This document shows, one piece after another, positions 17,114-25,285 of a DNA stretch of 64,000 nt. The stretch spans positions 26,684-90,683 of the forward strand of contig NZ_PDZG01000010.1 of assembly GCF_002735645.1 (NCBI RefSeq). The letters are read 5' to 3'. Both the position numbers and the translations under genes were made by a program. The notes under the pieces were generated by a model. It had not been told where the DNA came from. It ran no database searches and saw nothing but the letters and a program-made list of their open reading frames with translations. Position 1 is the first letter of the stretch. Each line of letters starts with the position of its first letter. This DNA is from Iodobacter sp. BJB302. Its GTDB lineage: Bacteria > Pseudomonadota > Gammaproteobacteria > Burkholderiales > Chitinibacteraceae.

Positions 17114-17779
17114 TTAAAATTTTGTATCGAGAAAACTCTCTACGTTTTGAATCATATTAACTACTGCTTGTTTGTCGTAGTCAGCACTATCACCATGTGC
17201 TGCACTATTTCTTATACCCGCCCATGCAGTAATTTGTTTTTGCGTATTGCTGTTGTAAACACCTTTTCTTGCAAGATCTTCATTTAGCTTATTAAGTTTA
17301 TCTTTAGTGTTAACAGGAATGTCATTGCGCGTACATAAATCTCTTATTGCTGTTTCTAACACAGTACCTGCGATTACAGCAGCTGCGGTGGTAAATCCAC
17401 AATTGAGTAGCTCTTTGGCTTGCTCTAGCTCGTTATCAAAAACTTCAGCGTGAACAAGTAGGCGCATTGGAATGAGGTAGCCACCATCAAAATCCTCTTG
17501 TGCTGCGATTAAGATCGCTCGCAGTCTTTTGAGTATTACATAATTACCATCTCCTATCCCATGTGTTTTTTCAGAGGTAGTAAACTGTATAAAGTGTTGA
17601 GAATCTTGGCCACACGCATTAGATAATAAGTTCTTTACCTTCACCTTCCACCCAAGAAACACATCACTATCAATCACCCAGCCATTTGAAAACTGCCCAG
17701 AGCTGTGGCTTTTTTGCTCTTCAATGGTGTTGGCTTCAGAAATCAATGCGGCAAAACGAGCTGAGGCTTTGTTATTCAA
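17114..17779 (-). CDS. HEPN-domain protein (DUF4145-like) with intact R-x4-H motif
   Basis: 221 residues starting at a TTG (17779) with GGAG nine bases upstream. The N-terminal ~115 residues are an uncharacterised domain. The C-terminal ~100 are a HEPN/DUF4145-type helical bundle with ELLNCGFTTAAAVIAGTVLE and the motif RNSAAH (Arg190, His195), the R-x4-6-H signature of HEPN ribonucleases. Such proteins commonly act as RNase toxins or abortive-infection effectors. The gene is AT-rich, on the late strand but insulated from tail genes by terminators, so it is probably expressed in lysogens from its own promoter. RNase activity is inferred from the motif only. Confidence 0.75.
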   Translation of the reverse strand: MNNKASARFAALISEANTIEEQKSHSSGQFSNGWVIDSDVFLGWKVKVKNLLSNACGQDSQHFIQFTTSEKTHGIGDGNYVILKRLRAILIAAQEDFDGGYLIPMRLLVHAEVFDNELEQAKELLNCGFTTAAAVIAGTVLETAIRDLCTRNDIPVNTKDKLNKLNEDLARKGVYNSNTQKQITAWAGIRNSAAHGDSADYDKQAVVNMIQNVESFLDTKF

Positions 17780-17849
17780 AATATGAATCTCCGATATACG
17801 TAAGATAAAAAATTCTATACCTTAACTTTTGAAATCATTGCCAAGCACG

Positions 17850-17931
17850 GTAGGTTGGGCTAGTGATTTACCAGCCCAACATGCTGAGGGATATGGCAAT
17901 GTTGGGCTGATAGAGCTTTAGCCCAACCTAC
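17850..17931. repeat. Imperfect palindromic intergenic element
   Basis: An 82-bp element starting gtaggttgggct and ending agcccaacctac, with an inner pair (agcccaacat / atgttgggct). It lies between the two HEPN-type genes. Similar taggttgggc palindromes are a common dispersed class in proteobacterial intergenic DNA. It is the only such element seen inside the prophage and suggests the cassette came from a bacterial chromosome. Confidence 0.65.
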
Positions 17932-17942
17932 AGCACTTGATT

Positions 17943-18638
17943 TTATTCCGCCCTACGAGTCTTTCTTCGCTCTGTAGCAATACGAAGACGTTCTGGCTCT
18001 GTATATATACGATTAAGAAGTGCGATTGTGAAATCTACAATATCTTCCGCGTCGTGTTCAGACAGTGTTCCCTCATGAGCACCATCATTTCCATCCTCTT
18101 TGACCGCCATAGAAAGATCACGTAGTGATTCATCCAGCCGTTTGCTATCAAAAAGCCATGGCAATCTCAAACCAAGATTTCGACGAATTTTGCTATTTAG
18201 TCCATCTACATGATCTTCAGGTAAAAGGTCTTTCGTTCCAATATCAATACAAAGTCTAAACATCGTGGCCGCAGCATTATAACAACCGATGGCTAAGCAC
18301 TTCGCACCTTCATTGAAAGCGGCTTCAATGTCTTTCGGGATATGTTCAGGTGGAGCAATAGCGGCAGTATCTTTGAGGCTAATAAAATCTTTAACAATCA
18401 TATAATGATTAACTGCATTAGTAATTTTTAGAAGGCCGTATTTGGAAATATTGAGTGTATCTTTAGCTTCTTTCTGAGCCAAGACAAACACAGTAGACTT
18501 ATTACAATTTCTGCAAATACAAAAAGCTTCATAATGAAACTGCCAGTTAAAACTTTGTCCAAGATAATTCTCTTGAGTAAGATCGAAGGTGATTTTTTTT
18601 GACTTACAGCGAGGGCAATCAGCAACTAGCTCTGGCAT
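17943..18638 (-). CDS. Zinc-ribbon DUF4145 protein
   Basis: 231 residues from the ATG at 18638 (CGGAG seven bases upstream, better than the TTG at 18644). The N-terminus is a zinc ribbon with Cys pairs at 8/11 and 42/45 (CPRC, CRNC). The C-terminal ~130 residues are DUF4145, with the characteristic YNAAATMFRLCIDIG and EDGNDGAHEGTL segments. This domain belongs to the HEPN clan, but the arginine of R-x4-H is absent (only His188 is kept), so it is probably not an active RNase. DUF4145 proteins often sit beside restriction and other defence genes. It is the first gene of the cassette and transcribed towards the HEPN gene. Confidence 0.75.
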   Translation of the reverse strand: MPELVADCPRCKSKKITFDLTQENYLGQSFNWQFHYEAFCICRNCNKSTVFVLAQKEAKDTLNISKYGLLKITNAVNHYMIVKDFISLKDTAAIAPPEHIPKDIEAAFNEGAKCLAIGCYNAAATMFRLCIDIGTKDLLPEDHVDGLNSKIRRNLGLRLPWLFDSKRLDESLRDLSMAVKEDGNDGAHEGTLSEHDAEDIVDFTIALLNRIYTEPERLRIATERRKTRRAE

Positions 18639-18761
18639 GAACAACTCCGATTCTTTTATAAAAACATTGGATGTTTATATCATACCTGTTTAAAAAAATT
18701 GCCGCCTTCTAAGAACAATATTATCAGCATCATTAAGCTTGTTTTAACCACAAAACCCAAC

Positions 18762-18784
18762 AAAAAAGCCCACCGAAGTGGGCT
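18762..18784 (-). terminator. Rho-independent terminator after the tail tube gene
   Basis: Minus strand: AGCCCACTTCGGTGGGCT (7-bp stem, UUCG loop) followed by six Ts. It lies 22 bp beyond the tail tube stop and separates the sheath-tube genes from the cargo cassette. It is nearly the same stem as 16752-16778. Confidence 0.85.
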
Positions 18785-18806
18785 TAAATATTCAAGTGAA
18801 TCAGTG

Positions 18807-19328
18807 CTACCCGCCAATATTCTGCCGATACTCGTCCAGCATATCCTCCCCATTTACGCGGAAAATATTGGCCATATAATCCAGCTCCAGGATTTCTTCC
18901 CCATCCAGCACCTGTTTGATATACGTCGCTGAAAAACTAGCAGGAAATTCGGCGTTGTCGTGCTGTTTATACGTGCCCAGCGGGTTCTTTTTAAAGCTGA
19001 CGGTTAAGAATGTGACCAGGGCAACTTGCTGCACGCGCCCTTGGCTGTTGTAGTTTTCCACATTCGAGCGGCATTGCAGCTGTACGGTTTTAAACGGGTT
19101 GGCCATAATTTTGGCTACATCGGCATAGAGCGAGTTCCATTTAATCTCGCCCTCCAGCTTTTCAAACCCTGCGGGCAGCTCAATCTTGCCCACCATACCC
19201 AGCGCCTTATGCTCTTGCATAATGGCGGTCACATCTGGCAGTTTGATTTCTTCCGCCTTACCCAGCAGTGAATTGCCATTCACATAGATATTGGCGTTGG
19301 TAATCCGGTTAATTTCGATCCTGGACAT
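18807..19328 (-). CDS. P2 FII-like tail tube protein
   Basis: 173 residues of the contractile tail tube FII family, recognised by an N-terminus that adds GNSLLGKAEEIKLPDV to a GKIELPAGFEKLEGEIKW core. It polymerises inside the sheath to form the DNA-conducting tube. The ATG overlaps the sheath stop (TAATG). A strong terminator follows. Confidence 0.93.
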   Translation of the reverse strand: MSRIEINRITNANIYVNGNSLLGKAEEIKLPDVTAIMQEHKALGMVGKIELPAGFEKLEGEIKWNSLYADVAKIMANPFKTVQLQCRSNVENYNSQGRVQQVALVTFLTVSFKKNPLGTYKQHDNAEFPASFSATYIKQVLDGEEILELDYMANIFRVNGEDMLDEYRQNIGG

Positions 19329-20761
19329 TATTTAGCTCCTTTTAATGTGAGCAGGTATTCCGAAGTGATCTCGGTTTCAAATGTCAGCCGTTCCATCGGT
19401 GGCGGTGGGGTGTATTTGTAGCTGATGAGTAAATGCCCGGCAGCCAGCTCGGTTTGCGGATTACGGGCCGGATCAAACCAGGCTTTAAATCCGATTAGTG
19501 CCCCGTCACCAATCAACTTGCGGCCATAGGCATTGGCAGAATCAACCAGGCTGTCGATCAGCGCCTGATTGAGCGGCATATCCATATACTGCAGTGAAAA
19601 ATAGCGCATGCTTTCGTTCAGCATGTCACCAGTGCGGCGCACGTTTTCAAAATTACGCATGTGGGTCACTGTAGGAAATGCCGCGCTGCGATTGCCCCAC
19701 AAGCGCAGGCCGGTGCCGTAGCTATTAAATACCGTGGTAATGCCCACTTCATTGAGCATATTCACTTCGGAACTGGGGTCGTCAATCATGGCTGAAAGCT
19801 GACGCTCTACGCCGGTAATGCCTAGCAGCTCCTGATTAGAGCTGGACCACCAAAAGCCATGATCCAGATCCACTTTGGCACGCAGACCAGCAGCGCGAGC
19901 GGACAACGGTTCCAGCCGTTCGGCTTTTAGCACCGTGTCGTATACTTTAACGTGTGGGTAGCAAAGCCGGACGCGATCGCTGGATGTGTTGAAGTTGATC
20001 GTACCGGCAGGGCCACGGCCAGCCAGGGCTTGGGCAAATGTGGTGCCGATCGGTGCATCAATATAGGCGATGGCATCCAGCTGATCCGCCATTGCAATCA
20101 GCTCGGCTGACACTGAGTTTTGCGTGCAAAACGCTGGTGCGATCAGGATTTTGGCAAAGAAGCCGAACAGATTATAGGTATCTTTCAGTGCCTTCATACC
20201 GATGCGCTGGCCTGCGCCGTTGACTGCACCAATGATGTCTGCAGACGTGACTTTAGTCGGGTCGGCATAGTCATAAGTGACTTTAAGTGGTGGTGGCGAG
20301 GCAGGAATTGCGCCGGTTTTAATCCGGGTAATCACGCCGCAGATCAGATCGATTGAGTAATCAGTGCCTGCCACATAGGTAGTGACATTGTCCCCGCTTT
20401 TAACCGTGGCATTTAATAAAGCAGGCTTGCTGGTTTTACCGCTGCCAGTGCTGGCATCCAGCGCAACTGACTCAGCAGTGATATTGGTTTTATGCACTGC
20501 AGGGTCGAGCACATTAATGATCAGCACGGTGCCAGCGCCAAAATCATAAATGGCATCCAGCGCCTGCGGGATAGTAAAGCCTGGCAACTGCGGGCCAAAT
20601 GCCGCGCCGTCTTTTTCAGACAGGCTCAGCGTTGTGACATTTACAGGCCCAATTGGGGCGGTGCCGATCAGCCCAATCACTGCGCTTTTAACTGTTGTGA
20701 CTGGGCGCGGGCCGCGTTCTAATTCAAGGGTTTCTACACCGTGTAAATAGTTTGCAGGCAT
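19328..20761 (-). CDS. P2 FI-like tail sheath protein
   Basis: 477 residues from the ATG at 20761, which has AAGGAG seven bases upstream; the frame also opens at a TTG six bases earlier. Sheath family marks include the N-terminal YLHGVETLELERGPRPVTTV and VIGLIGTAPIGPVN, and the C-terminal region (WFDPARNPQTELAAGHLL, then YTPPPPMERLTFETEI). It forms the contractile sheath. Confidence 0.94.
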   Translation of the reverse strand: MPANYLHGVETLELERGPRPVTTVKSAVIGLIGTAPIGPVNVTTLSLSEKDGAAFGPQLPGFTIPQALDAIYDFGAGTVLIINVLDPAVHKTNITAESVALDASTGSGKTSKPALLNATVKSGDNVTTYVAGTDYSIDLICGVITRIKTGAIPASPPPLKVTYDYADPTKVTSADIIGAVNGAGQRIGMKALKDTYNLFGFFAKILIAPAFCTQNSVSAELIAMADQLDAIAYIDAPIGTTFAQALAGRGPAGTINFNTSSDRVRLCYPHVKVYDTVLKAERLEPLSARAAGLRAKVDLDHGFWWSSSNQELLGITGVERQLSAMIDDPSSEVNMLNEVGITTVFNSYGTGLRLWGNRSAAFPTVTHMRNFENVRRTGDMLNESMRYFSLQYMDMPLNQALIDSLVDSANAYGRKLIGDGALIGFKAWFDPARNPQTELAAGHLLISYKYTPPPPMERLTFETEITSEYLLTLKGAK

Positions 20762-20763
20762 GA

Positions 20764-20973
20764 TCAAACTCCTTCTGCAGCAGCGGCGGTCTTGCTGGCC
20801 TTGGCCGGTTTTTCAATCACCGCAGTGAGGTGTCCCAGTGCTTCTAGGGTTTTGGTATATTCATGCTCTGCAGGCAGATCCACTTCCGCGCCATCATGCA
20901 GCATGACTTCTGTTTCAGCCTCGCCATCACGCAGAGTGACACCAGAGCTTGGGCCTTTGTAGATGTATTTCAT
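20764..20973 (-). CDS. Small tail/head-tail protein before the sheath gene
   Basis: 69 residues from the ATG at 20973 (GAGGAGG just upstream). The frame could extend further but that part overlaps the DUF1834 gene. MKYIYKGPSSGVTLRDG then LHDGAEVDLPAEHEYTKTL resembles the small gp38-like protein of Mu/BcepMu phages, which has a short beta domain and an Ala/Lys-rich tail. It overlaps its upstream neighbour by four bases. Function is unknown. Confidence 0.7.
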   Translation of the reverse strand: MKYIYKGPSSGVTLRDGEAETEVMLHDGAEVDLPAEHEYTKTLEALGHLTAVIEKPAKASKTAAAAEGV

Positions 20974-21434
20974 GGTGCCTCCTCGTAATTCACAACAGTG
21001 AGCGGGTGCTCTGTTCCAACTTCTTCGTCTTCCACCAATATGCCGCTGGTGGATATATCTAATGCGTATTGCCAAAGGTCGGCGTTTTGGCCTAAAAATT
21101 TTTCACTGACGGCCCGTATTTTTTTGCAATCTGGGGGCTTAAATCCCACCACAGCACGGCGAGCTAAATCCAGCACTTCAATCACGCCACCACGGCCATT
21201 GAGCTGGCGCACCACCACTGTGATCGACAATTTAATGGTGCGAGGCTGGGCAATAAAATGCGTGTCGATCGTCTCGTCAAACTGGCTGCTGATATAGCTC
21301 AGCAGCAGTGCGCCGGTTGGATGGTTAAGCCGATAGTTCTTTGGGCTTTCAGGGAAGTACTCACTGGCCAGCTGGGGCAGCTTTAACTGTAAGCGCTGTA
21401 AAACAGCATCCAAAATTTCAACGGTGCTGGCCAT
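20970..21434 (-). CDS. Mu gp37-like protein (DUF1834)
   Basis: 154 residues. LSITVVVRQLNGRGGVIEVLDLARRAVVGFKP is a recognisable DUF1834/gp37 core. The protein lies between the head-completion gp36 and the sheath in Mu-like phages and is thought to act in the tail or head-tail junction. Its ATG overlaps the gp36 stop by one base. Confidence 0.85.
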   Translation of the reverse strand: MASTVEILDAVLQRLQLKLPQLASEYFPESPKNYRLNHPTGALLLSYISSQFDETIDTHFIAQPRTIKLSITVVVRQLNGRGGVIEVLDLARRAVVGFKPPDCKKIRAVSEKFLGQNADLWQYALDISTSGILVEDEEVGTEHPLTVVNYEEAP

Positions 21435-21898
21435 TAGTAGCTATCCAATAGTTTTTTATTAAACCGGCGCTCTGATGTACGCACTTTCATTTCCCCCGCT
21501 TCAGGCGCGGCTTCACCCGTCAGCGGAATACCGATAGTGAGTTTGCCGTCCCGGATATGCTCCAGCATGAGCATTGATGCTTTGTAAGTACGCACTACGG
21601 CATCGGGCAAATCGCCGCCCTCAGGCCGCCGGGCATACAGCTCATGGCGGGCCAATTTAATGGCAAGGTCTTTAATGACAGTGGGTACGGGCAGCAGCGG
21701 CAAGGTATAGCGGCCACGCAGATGCGCATCCACGACCTCTTCCGCTTGCCGCACCCTGTCTTCAACCACTTCCATCACCAGCTGCGGCGGCGTGGATGTG
21801 CCGCCGTAGCTCAGATCTGGCTGCGCATCATTACTCAGCGCAATCAGCGTTTGTAGTGGGATGGCCAGCTGCAGGTCAGCCAGGGTGCAGTAGCGCAT
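21434..21898 (-). CDS. Mu gp36-like head-tail connector protein (DUF1320)
   Basis: 154 residues with DUF1320 features: MRYCTLADLQLAIPLQTLIAL, VEDRVRQAEEVVDAHLRGRY and LAIKLARHELYARRP. Members are related to gp6/HK97-type connectors that close the portal ring after packaging. Head genes end here and tail genes start. Confidence 0.88.
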   Translation of the reverse strand: MRYCTLADLQLAIPLQTLIALSNDAQPDLSYGGTSTPPQLVMEVVEDRVRQAEEVVDAHLRGRYTLPLLPVPTVIKDLAIKLARHELYARRPEGGDLPDAVVRTYKASMLMLEHIRDGKLTIGIPLTGEAAPEAGEMKVRTSERRFNKKLLDSY

Positions 21899-21901
21899 GG
21901 C

Positions 21902-22315
21902 TCAGATCACCAGTACGCGGATGATGTCACCCGCCACACCGGCATCCAGTGCATAGCCATTAATAGCCTGCGGCAATACGCCGCCTGCCAGCGTCATGGC
22001 TGGTGCAGCACTGGTCGATGTCACTGCCGTACCTCCTGCAGGTGATGTGGCAGTGAACATGCTGGCGGTGACAGCCTTGCCGGTGGCATCGGACGTGACC
22101 GATACTCCCCGATTAATTGCCCCTGCGCATTCAACCAAGGCGATCCCGGAAAAAACCAGCGCTCCATATTGGCCCGCATCTGCTTCGCTATCCGTTACCC
22201 CCAGCGCTTTTGAGTTAGCTGTACACAGACCACCACCGAAATCGACAAACCGGAAACGGGGTAAGTTGACCACAGCAAGGATGGAAGTAATGCCTAGAGG
22301 CTGTGCTGTTTTCAT
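21902..22315 (-). CDS. DUF2190 capsid decoration-like protein
   Basis: 137 residues of the DUF2190 family: GLCTANSKALGVTDSEADAG, GIALVECAGAINRGVSVTSD and a Gly/Ala/Thr-rich beta C-terminus. Such proteins lie just after the major capsid gene in many Mu-like phages and probably decorate the head. The start overlaps the previous stop by four bases. Confidence 0.8.
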   Translation of the reverse strand: MKTAQPLGITSILAVVNLPRFRFVDFGGGLCTANSKALGVTDSEADAGQYGALVFSGIALVECAGAINRGVSVTSDATGKAVTASMFTATSPAGGTAVTSTSAAPAMTLAGGVLPQAINGYALDAGVAGDIIRVLVI

Positions 22316-22587
22316 GCTTTAGCTCCTTTTTTGTTTGCCGCTGTCGATTCTGCATCTGGGGCAGCATCGGCAGGCAAACTATCCGTTGCCGGAGGTGGGG
22401 TTTCGATAATGGCCGGAGGGGTGATGACGGCCTCTGGCACTGGTTCTGGCTCCCAGCTCGGATCAGGCTCTAAAAAAGCACGCAAGCTGAATGCTTCTTT
22501 CATGCTCATTTCAATTTTATCGCCTGGTTCATAACGCTCCCCATTGTGCAAAATGGGTGAGTCTTTCACGAGAAAACGTTCGATCAT
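22312..22587 (-). CDS. Mu gp35-like head protein
   Basis: 91 residues. The first ~40 (FLVKDSPILHNGERYEPGD) form a small conserved domain; the rest is a Pro/Ala-rich acidic tail (PEAVITPPAIIETPPPAT). Position directly after the capsid gene matches gp35 of Mu-type phages. Function is undefined, possibly head stabilisation. Confidence 0.7.
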   Translation of the reverse strand: MIERFLVKDSPILHNGERYEPGDKIEMSMKEAFSLRAFLEPDPSWEPEPVPEAVITPPAIIETPPPATDSLPADAAPDAESTAANKKGAKA

Positions 22588-22598
22588 TTCAGCACCCC

Positions 22599-23522
22599 TT
22601 AGGCGTTAGTATCTGAGATCAGATAGCCCGCTTCCGCGCCCACAATAAAGGGCCGGAAAATATTGGTGCAGCGGACAATCTCAACCTTGCCGTCTTCGGT
22701 GCGGGTATCCACGATCGGCTTGTTTTTGCGGATGGTGTAGCCAAAGGCTGGCTCGTAAGGGGTGCGATTCTGGCCAGCGCGTTTGCCCGGCACATAAGCA
22801 AGAATAATGTTGTCCTGCCAGAGATCCGCAAACACATCCTGGTCGTTGGCGTAAACCGCTTTACCAACAGCGATGTTTTCGATCTCAAAGATGTCGCGCA
22901 TCAGATCGGCAGTCACAATACCTTTCATGGAATACTTGATGCGGTCCAACAGCTGTGGGTGGTTTTTTAATACCGACTGGCTTGAGGCACCAATGATCAT
23001 GGTATTGGGGTAGCGGCCAATTTTGGCGCGAATGGCTTCCTTGCCCGCTTCAATCACCCCAATCGGATCAGAGTTCGCTTTATCGGTAAAACGGCTGTTA
23101 CCCGACAGCACAATCTTATTACTGGCGGCATAGTTGGCTGGGTTTTGCGCCAGATCTGCGATCATTTTTTCGCGGCGCAGATCAATCCCTTCCGTGGCCA
23201 CAAAAGTGGCGTTAGATTGCAGCGGAAAGGCGCTTTCTTGCTCTTCACGATAATCAATCGGGTATTCCAGATCGTGCTCATCCAATACCACATCAATACC
23301 AGCCAAGCCCTCTGGATTAATGCGGTTGGATTTAGCGCGTAAGGCCCGCTCGGTGTTGTAGATTTTGAAAGCTTCTTTCCCAAACTTAGGGATCTTGCCG
23401 CCTTCCTTTTGCACTTCAACCGTTGGCATCAGCAGCTCGCCCACATATTCCAAATTGCTATAGCCCAGCGCCAGTTGCGATAAAACCGGATCAACAACGC
23501 GCAGATTAGATAAACGTCCCAT
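22599..23522 (-). CDS. Major capsid protein
   Basis: 307 residues, the expected size for a Mu/BcepMu major head subunit. It follows the gpI protease/scaffold and has typical capsid segments (VVDPVLSQLALGYSN, IGRYPNTMIIGASSQSVLKNHPQ, GYTIRKNKPIVDTR). AAGGAGTAGG precedes the start. No cleaved pro-region is evident; maturation would rely on the upstream protease. Confidence 0.9.
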   Translation of the reverse strand: MGRLSNLRVVDPVLSQLALGYSNLEYVGELLMPTVEVQKEGGKIPKFGKEAFKIYNTERALRAKSNRINPEGLAGIDVVLDEHDLEYPIDYREEQESAFPLQSNATFVATEGIDLRREKMIADLAQNPANYAASNKIVLSGNSRFTDKANSDPIGVIEAGKEAIRAKIGRYPNTMIIGASSQSVLKNHPQLLDRIKYSMKGIVTADLMRDIFEIENIAVGKAVYANDQDVFADLWQDNIILAYVPGKRAGQNRTPYEPAFGYTIRKNKPIVDTRTEDGKVEIVRCTNIFRPFIVGAEAGYLISDTNA

Positions 23523-23532
23523 GACCTACTCC

Positions 23533-24636
23533 TTATTTAATAACTGCATTTGCCGCAGTGGCGTAATCCACTGAATGCTCACGCATATGTGAACGAATTT
23601 TTTGATCCAGCTGAACACGCTCTGGATCTGCGTTTTCACCGTAATCCACGACACCCCCAGCGTCTGCCGCAGAAGCTTTGCCCTTGGTGGCGTGCTCGCC
23701 AAACTCCACTACCCTGGGCAGCTCGGAGAGGAAACCTTTCAGCGCCGTTGGCAAGGCTTGCTTTGCAGCGCCTTCGCCAAATTCCAGCACTTGCTCGCCG
23801 TCAGCAAAATCCAGCAGCGCAACCACGGTTTCTTTGTGTTTAGGGGCCAGCGTGCCGTCGGCGATCAGCCCCTCGGCAAAACTGGCGTGATCGTCATGGC
23901 GCTGGTCTGCCAGCAGCTTTTTCTTTTCTGCTTCGGCGAAGGCCACCAGCCCTTTGAGCTTGGTGTTTTCTGCTTCGAGAGCAGCGGCTTGTTCTGGGGT
24001 CACAGTAAGCTCCTTGGTAACGGGGTCAGGTTCGGAAAAAGCGGGGGAAACTTCAGGTTCGGGCTGGGCTGCTTGTTCCTGTATCCAGTCCACATCCCAT
24101 GACGACAGGGCTTTGTTGGCCTCAGCCAAGCCAAATTTGTCAATCATCCACTCACGCAGGCCACGGAAAATCCGAGATACGGCACCGGCGGGCAGCTCGC
24201 CAAATTCAACGACGCCTTCTTCTGCTTCGGCAAATTCGACCTGCTTTAGCCCTTTAATCGCTGGGGGCATCGCCCCCAGGAATCCGACATGGCGCAGGTA
24301 GTAAACGCCAGGCACCGGGTTGGCCGGAGCATCCGGGGTGTAAAAAGAGCCAGAGATTTTTTTGAGCCGACCCGATTTCACCATCTCGACAAAGCTCACA
24401 TCCATCTGATGCGGCTCACCCATCAGGCCGTCAGCATTAGTGCTAAGCGACTTTACCCAGCCATAGGCCGGTGCATCATGCTTGGGATGCCCAATCACAA
24501 TCGGCGCTTCATGCAGCGCCGGATCGTATGCAGCGGCACACGCTGCTAAATCTGCGTCAGTAAAATCCAGCGTCACCCCGCTCATTGCGGTTTGACGGCC
24601 GGGCTTAAAAATATGGAGGGGGGCTGGAGTATTCAT
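23533..24636 (-). CDS. Mu gpI-like head maturation protease/scaffold, predicted leaderless start
   Basis: 367 residues. Residues 1-145 are the phage I-type protease (FKPGRQTAMSGVTLDFTDAD, PIVIGHPKHDAPAYGWVKSL, VGFLGAMPPAIKGL); the Glu/Ala-rich C-terminal two-thirds with a coiled coil (AALEAENTKLKGLVAFAEAE) is the scaffold. The ATG at 24636 has no Shine-Dalgarno and sits where the late promoter at 24643-24685 predicts +1. It is therefore a candidate leaderless first cistron of the head operon, at the position of Mu promoter PI. Confidence 0.92.
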   Translation of the reverse strand: MNTPAPLHIFKPGRQTAMSGVTLDFTDADLAACAAAYDPALHEAPIVIGHPKHDAPAYGWVKSLSTNADGLMGEPHQMDVSFVEMVKSGRLKKISGSFYTPDAPANPVPGVYYLRHVGFLGAMPPAIKGLKQVEFAEAEEGVVEFGELPAGAVSRIFRGLREWMIDKFGLAEANKALSSWDVDWIQEQAAQPEPEVSPAFSEPDPVTKELTVTPEQAAALEAENTKLKGLVAFAEAEKKKLLADQRHDDHASFAEGLIADGTLAPKHKETVVALLDFADGEQVLEFGEGAAKQALPTALKGFLSELPRVVEFGEHATKGKASAADAGGVVDYGENADPERVQLDQKIRSHMREHSVDYATAANAVIK

Positions 24637-24642
24637 GACGCT

Positions 24643-24685
24643 ATTTTCAGCGCCAGGCGGGGATGGGTCTTTTAATCGACTTTAC
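24643..24685 (-). promoter_or_regulatory. Predicted Mor/C-type late promoter before gpI
   Basis: Minus strand: dyad GTAAAGTCGATTAA (24685-24672), 23-bp gap, -10 GAAAAT (24648-24643). Predicted +1 is 24636, the A of the gpI ATG. The 24-base stretch after the dyad is closely similar to the one before the endolysin (AAGACCy then CGCTG). A second TTAA-n6-TTAA dyad lies at 24758-24771 in the same 190-bp spacer. Confidence 0.65.
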
Positions 24686-24829
24686 AATTAACGGCGAGGG
24701 GCAAAAATGCAGTGCGGACAAGGGGGATTGAATGCGGCGTAAAGGCTTTATAAAGCTTTAAGCCGCTTTAAAAGAGGGGCTAGGCTATGTTGGCTTGTGT
24801 GAAGGGGAGCGAGGGCGCAGCTGGCGGCG

Positions 24830-25285
24830 TTACCGAAGGGCCGCACGGGTGAGGTGATCCAGGCACAGATCAAGGATTTCGCGCTCATCCTCAGCAGACA
24901 CACCCAAAAATGGGCGGGCTGGGATATCGCCCCACAGATGCGGGAATTCAGATTTTTTACCGCCAAACTGCATCATGGCTGCCTGTACTTTACTACTGCC
25001 GACCATCACACCCGCGCTGTCAGCCTCATAGTGAATCTCATTCGATAGCGAGTGGGTCTCGCCAATCAGGGGGCGATCCCCTTCTTTGTAGTTCAGCGTT
25101 GAAAGCACACTGTTGAGTGCCCACTTTTCACCATCCGGGCCACGGCCCTCGTCAAAGCGCCTGATTGTGGTATTGGTCAGGTGTTCACCAATGTCTTTAA
25201 ACACCGGCCGCAGATTGATGGCTGCGCTTTGTACATTGGCCAGTGCTCGGCGCACTGCAGCTTCGGTCAGAGTAATTTGAATCAT
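24830..25285 (-). CDS. Mu gpG-like virion morphogenesis protein (P2 gpS family)
   Basis: 151 residues of the phage virion morphogenesis family: ALANVQSAAINLRPVFKDIG, FDEGRGPDGEKWALNS, then IHYEADSAGVMVGSSKVQAA and the conserved IPARPFLGVS near the C-terminus. It acts in head-tail joining or tail completion. The ATG overlaps the gpF stop by four bases. About 190 bp of non-coding DNA with a promoter follows. Confidence 0.9.
   Translation of the reverse strand: MIQITLTEAAVRRALANVQSAAINLRPVFKDIGEHLTNTTIRRFDEGRGPDGEKWALNSVLSTLNYKEGDRPLIGETHSLSNEIHYEADSAGVMVGSSKVQAAMMQFGGKKSEFPHLWGDIPARPFLGVSAEDEREILDLCLDHLTRAALR

Noticed and set aside
24758..24771. TTAAGCCGCTTTAA dyad as a sixth late promoter
   Set aside because: The dyad matches, but no nAnnAT hexamer lies at the fixed 23-bp distance on either strand. 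It may be an auxiliary activator site and is noted only with the gpI promoter.
24748..24966. 72-codon minus-strand frame beside the gpG-like gene
   Set aside because: It overlaps the gpG-like gene out of frame and extends into the promoter spacer; composition does not look coding.
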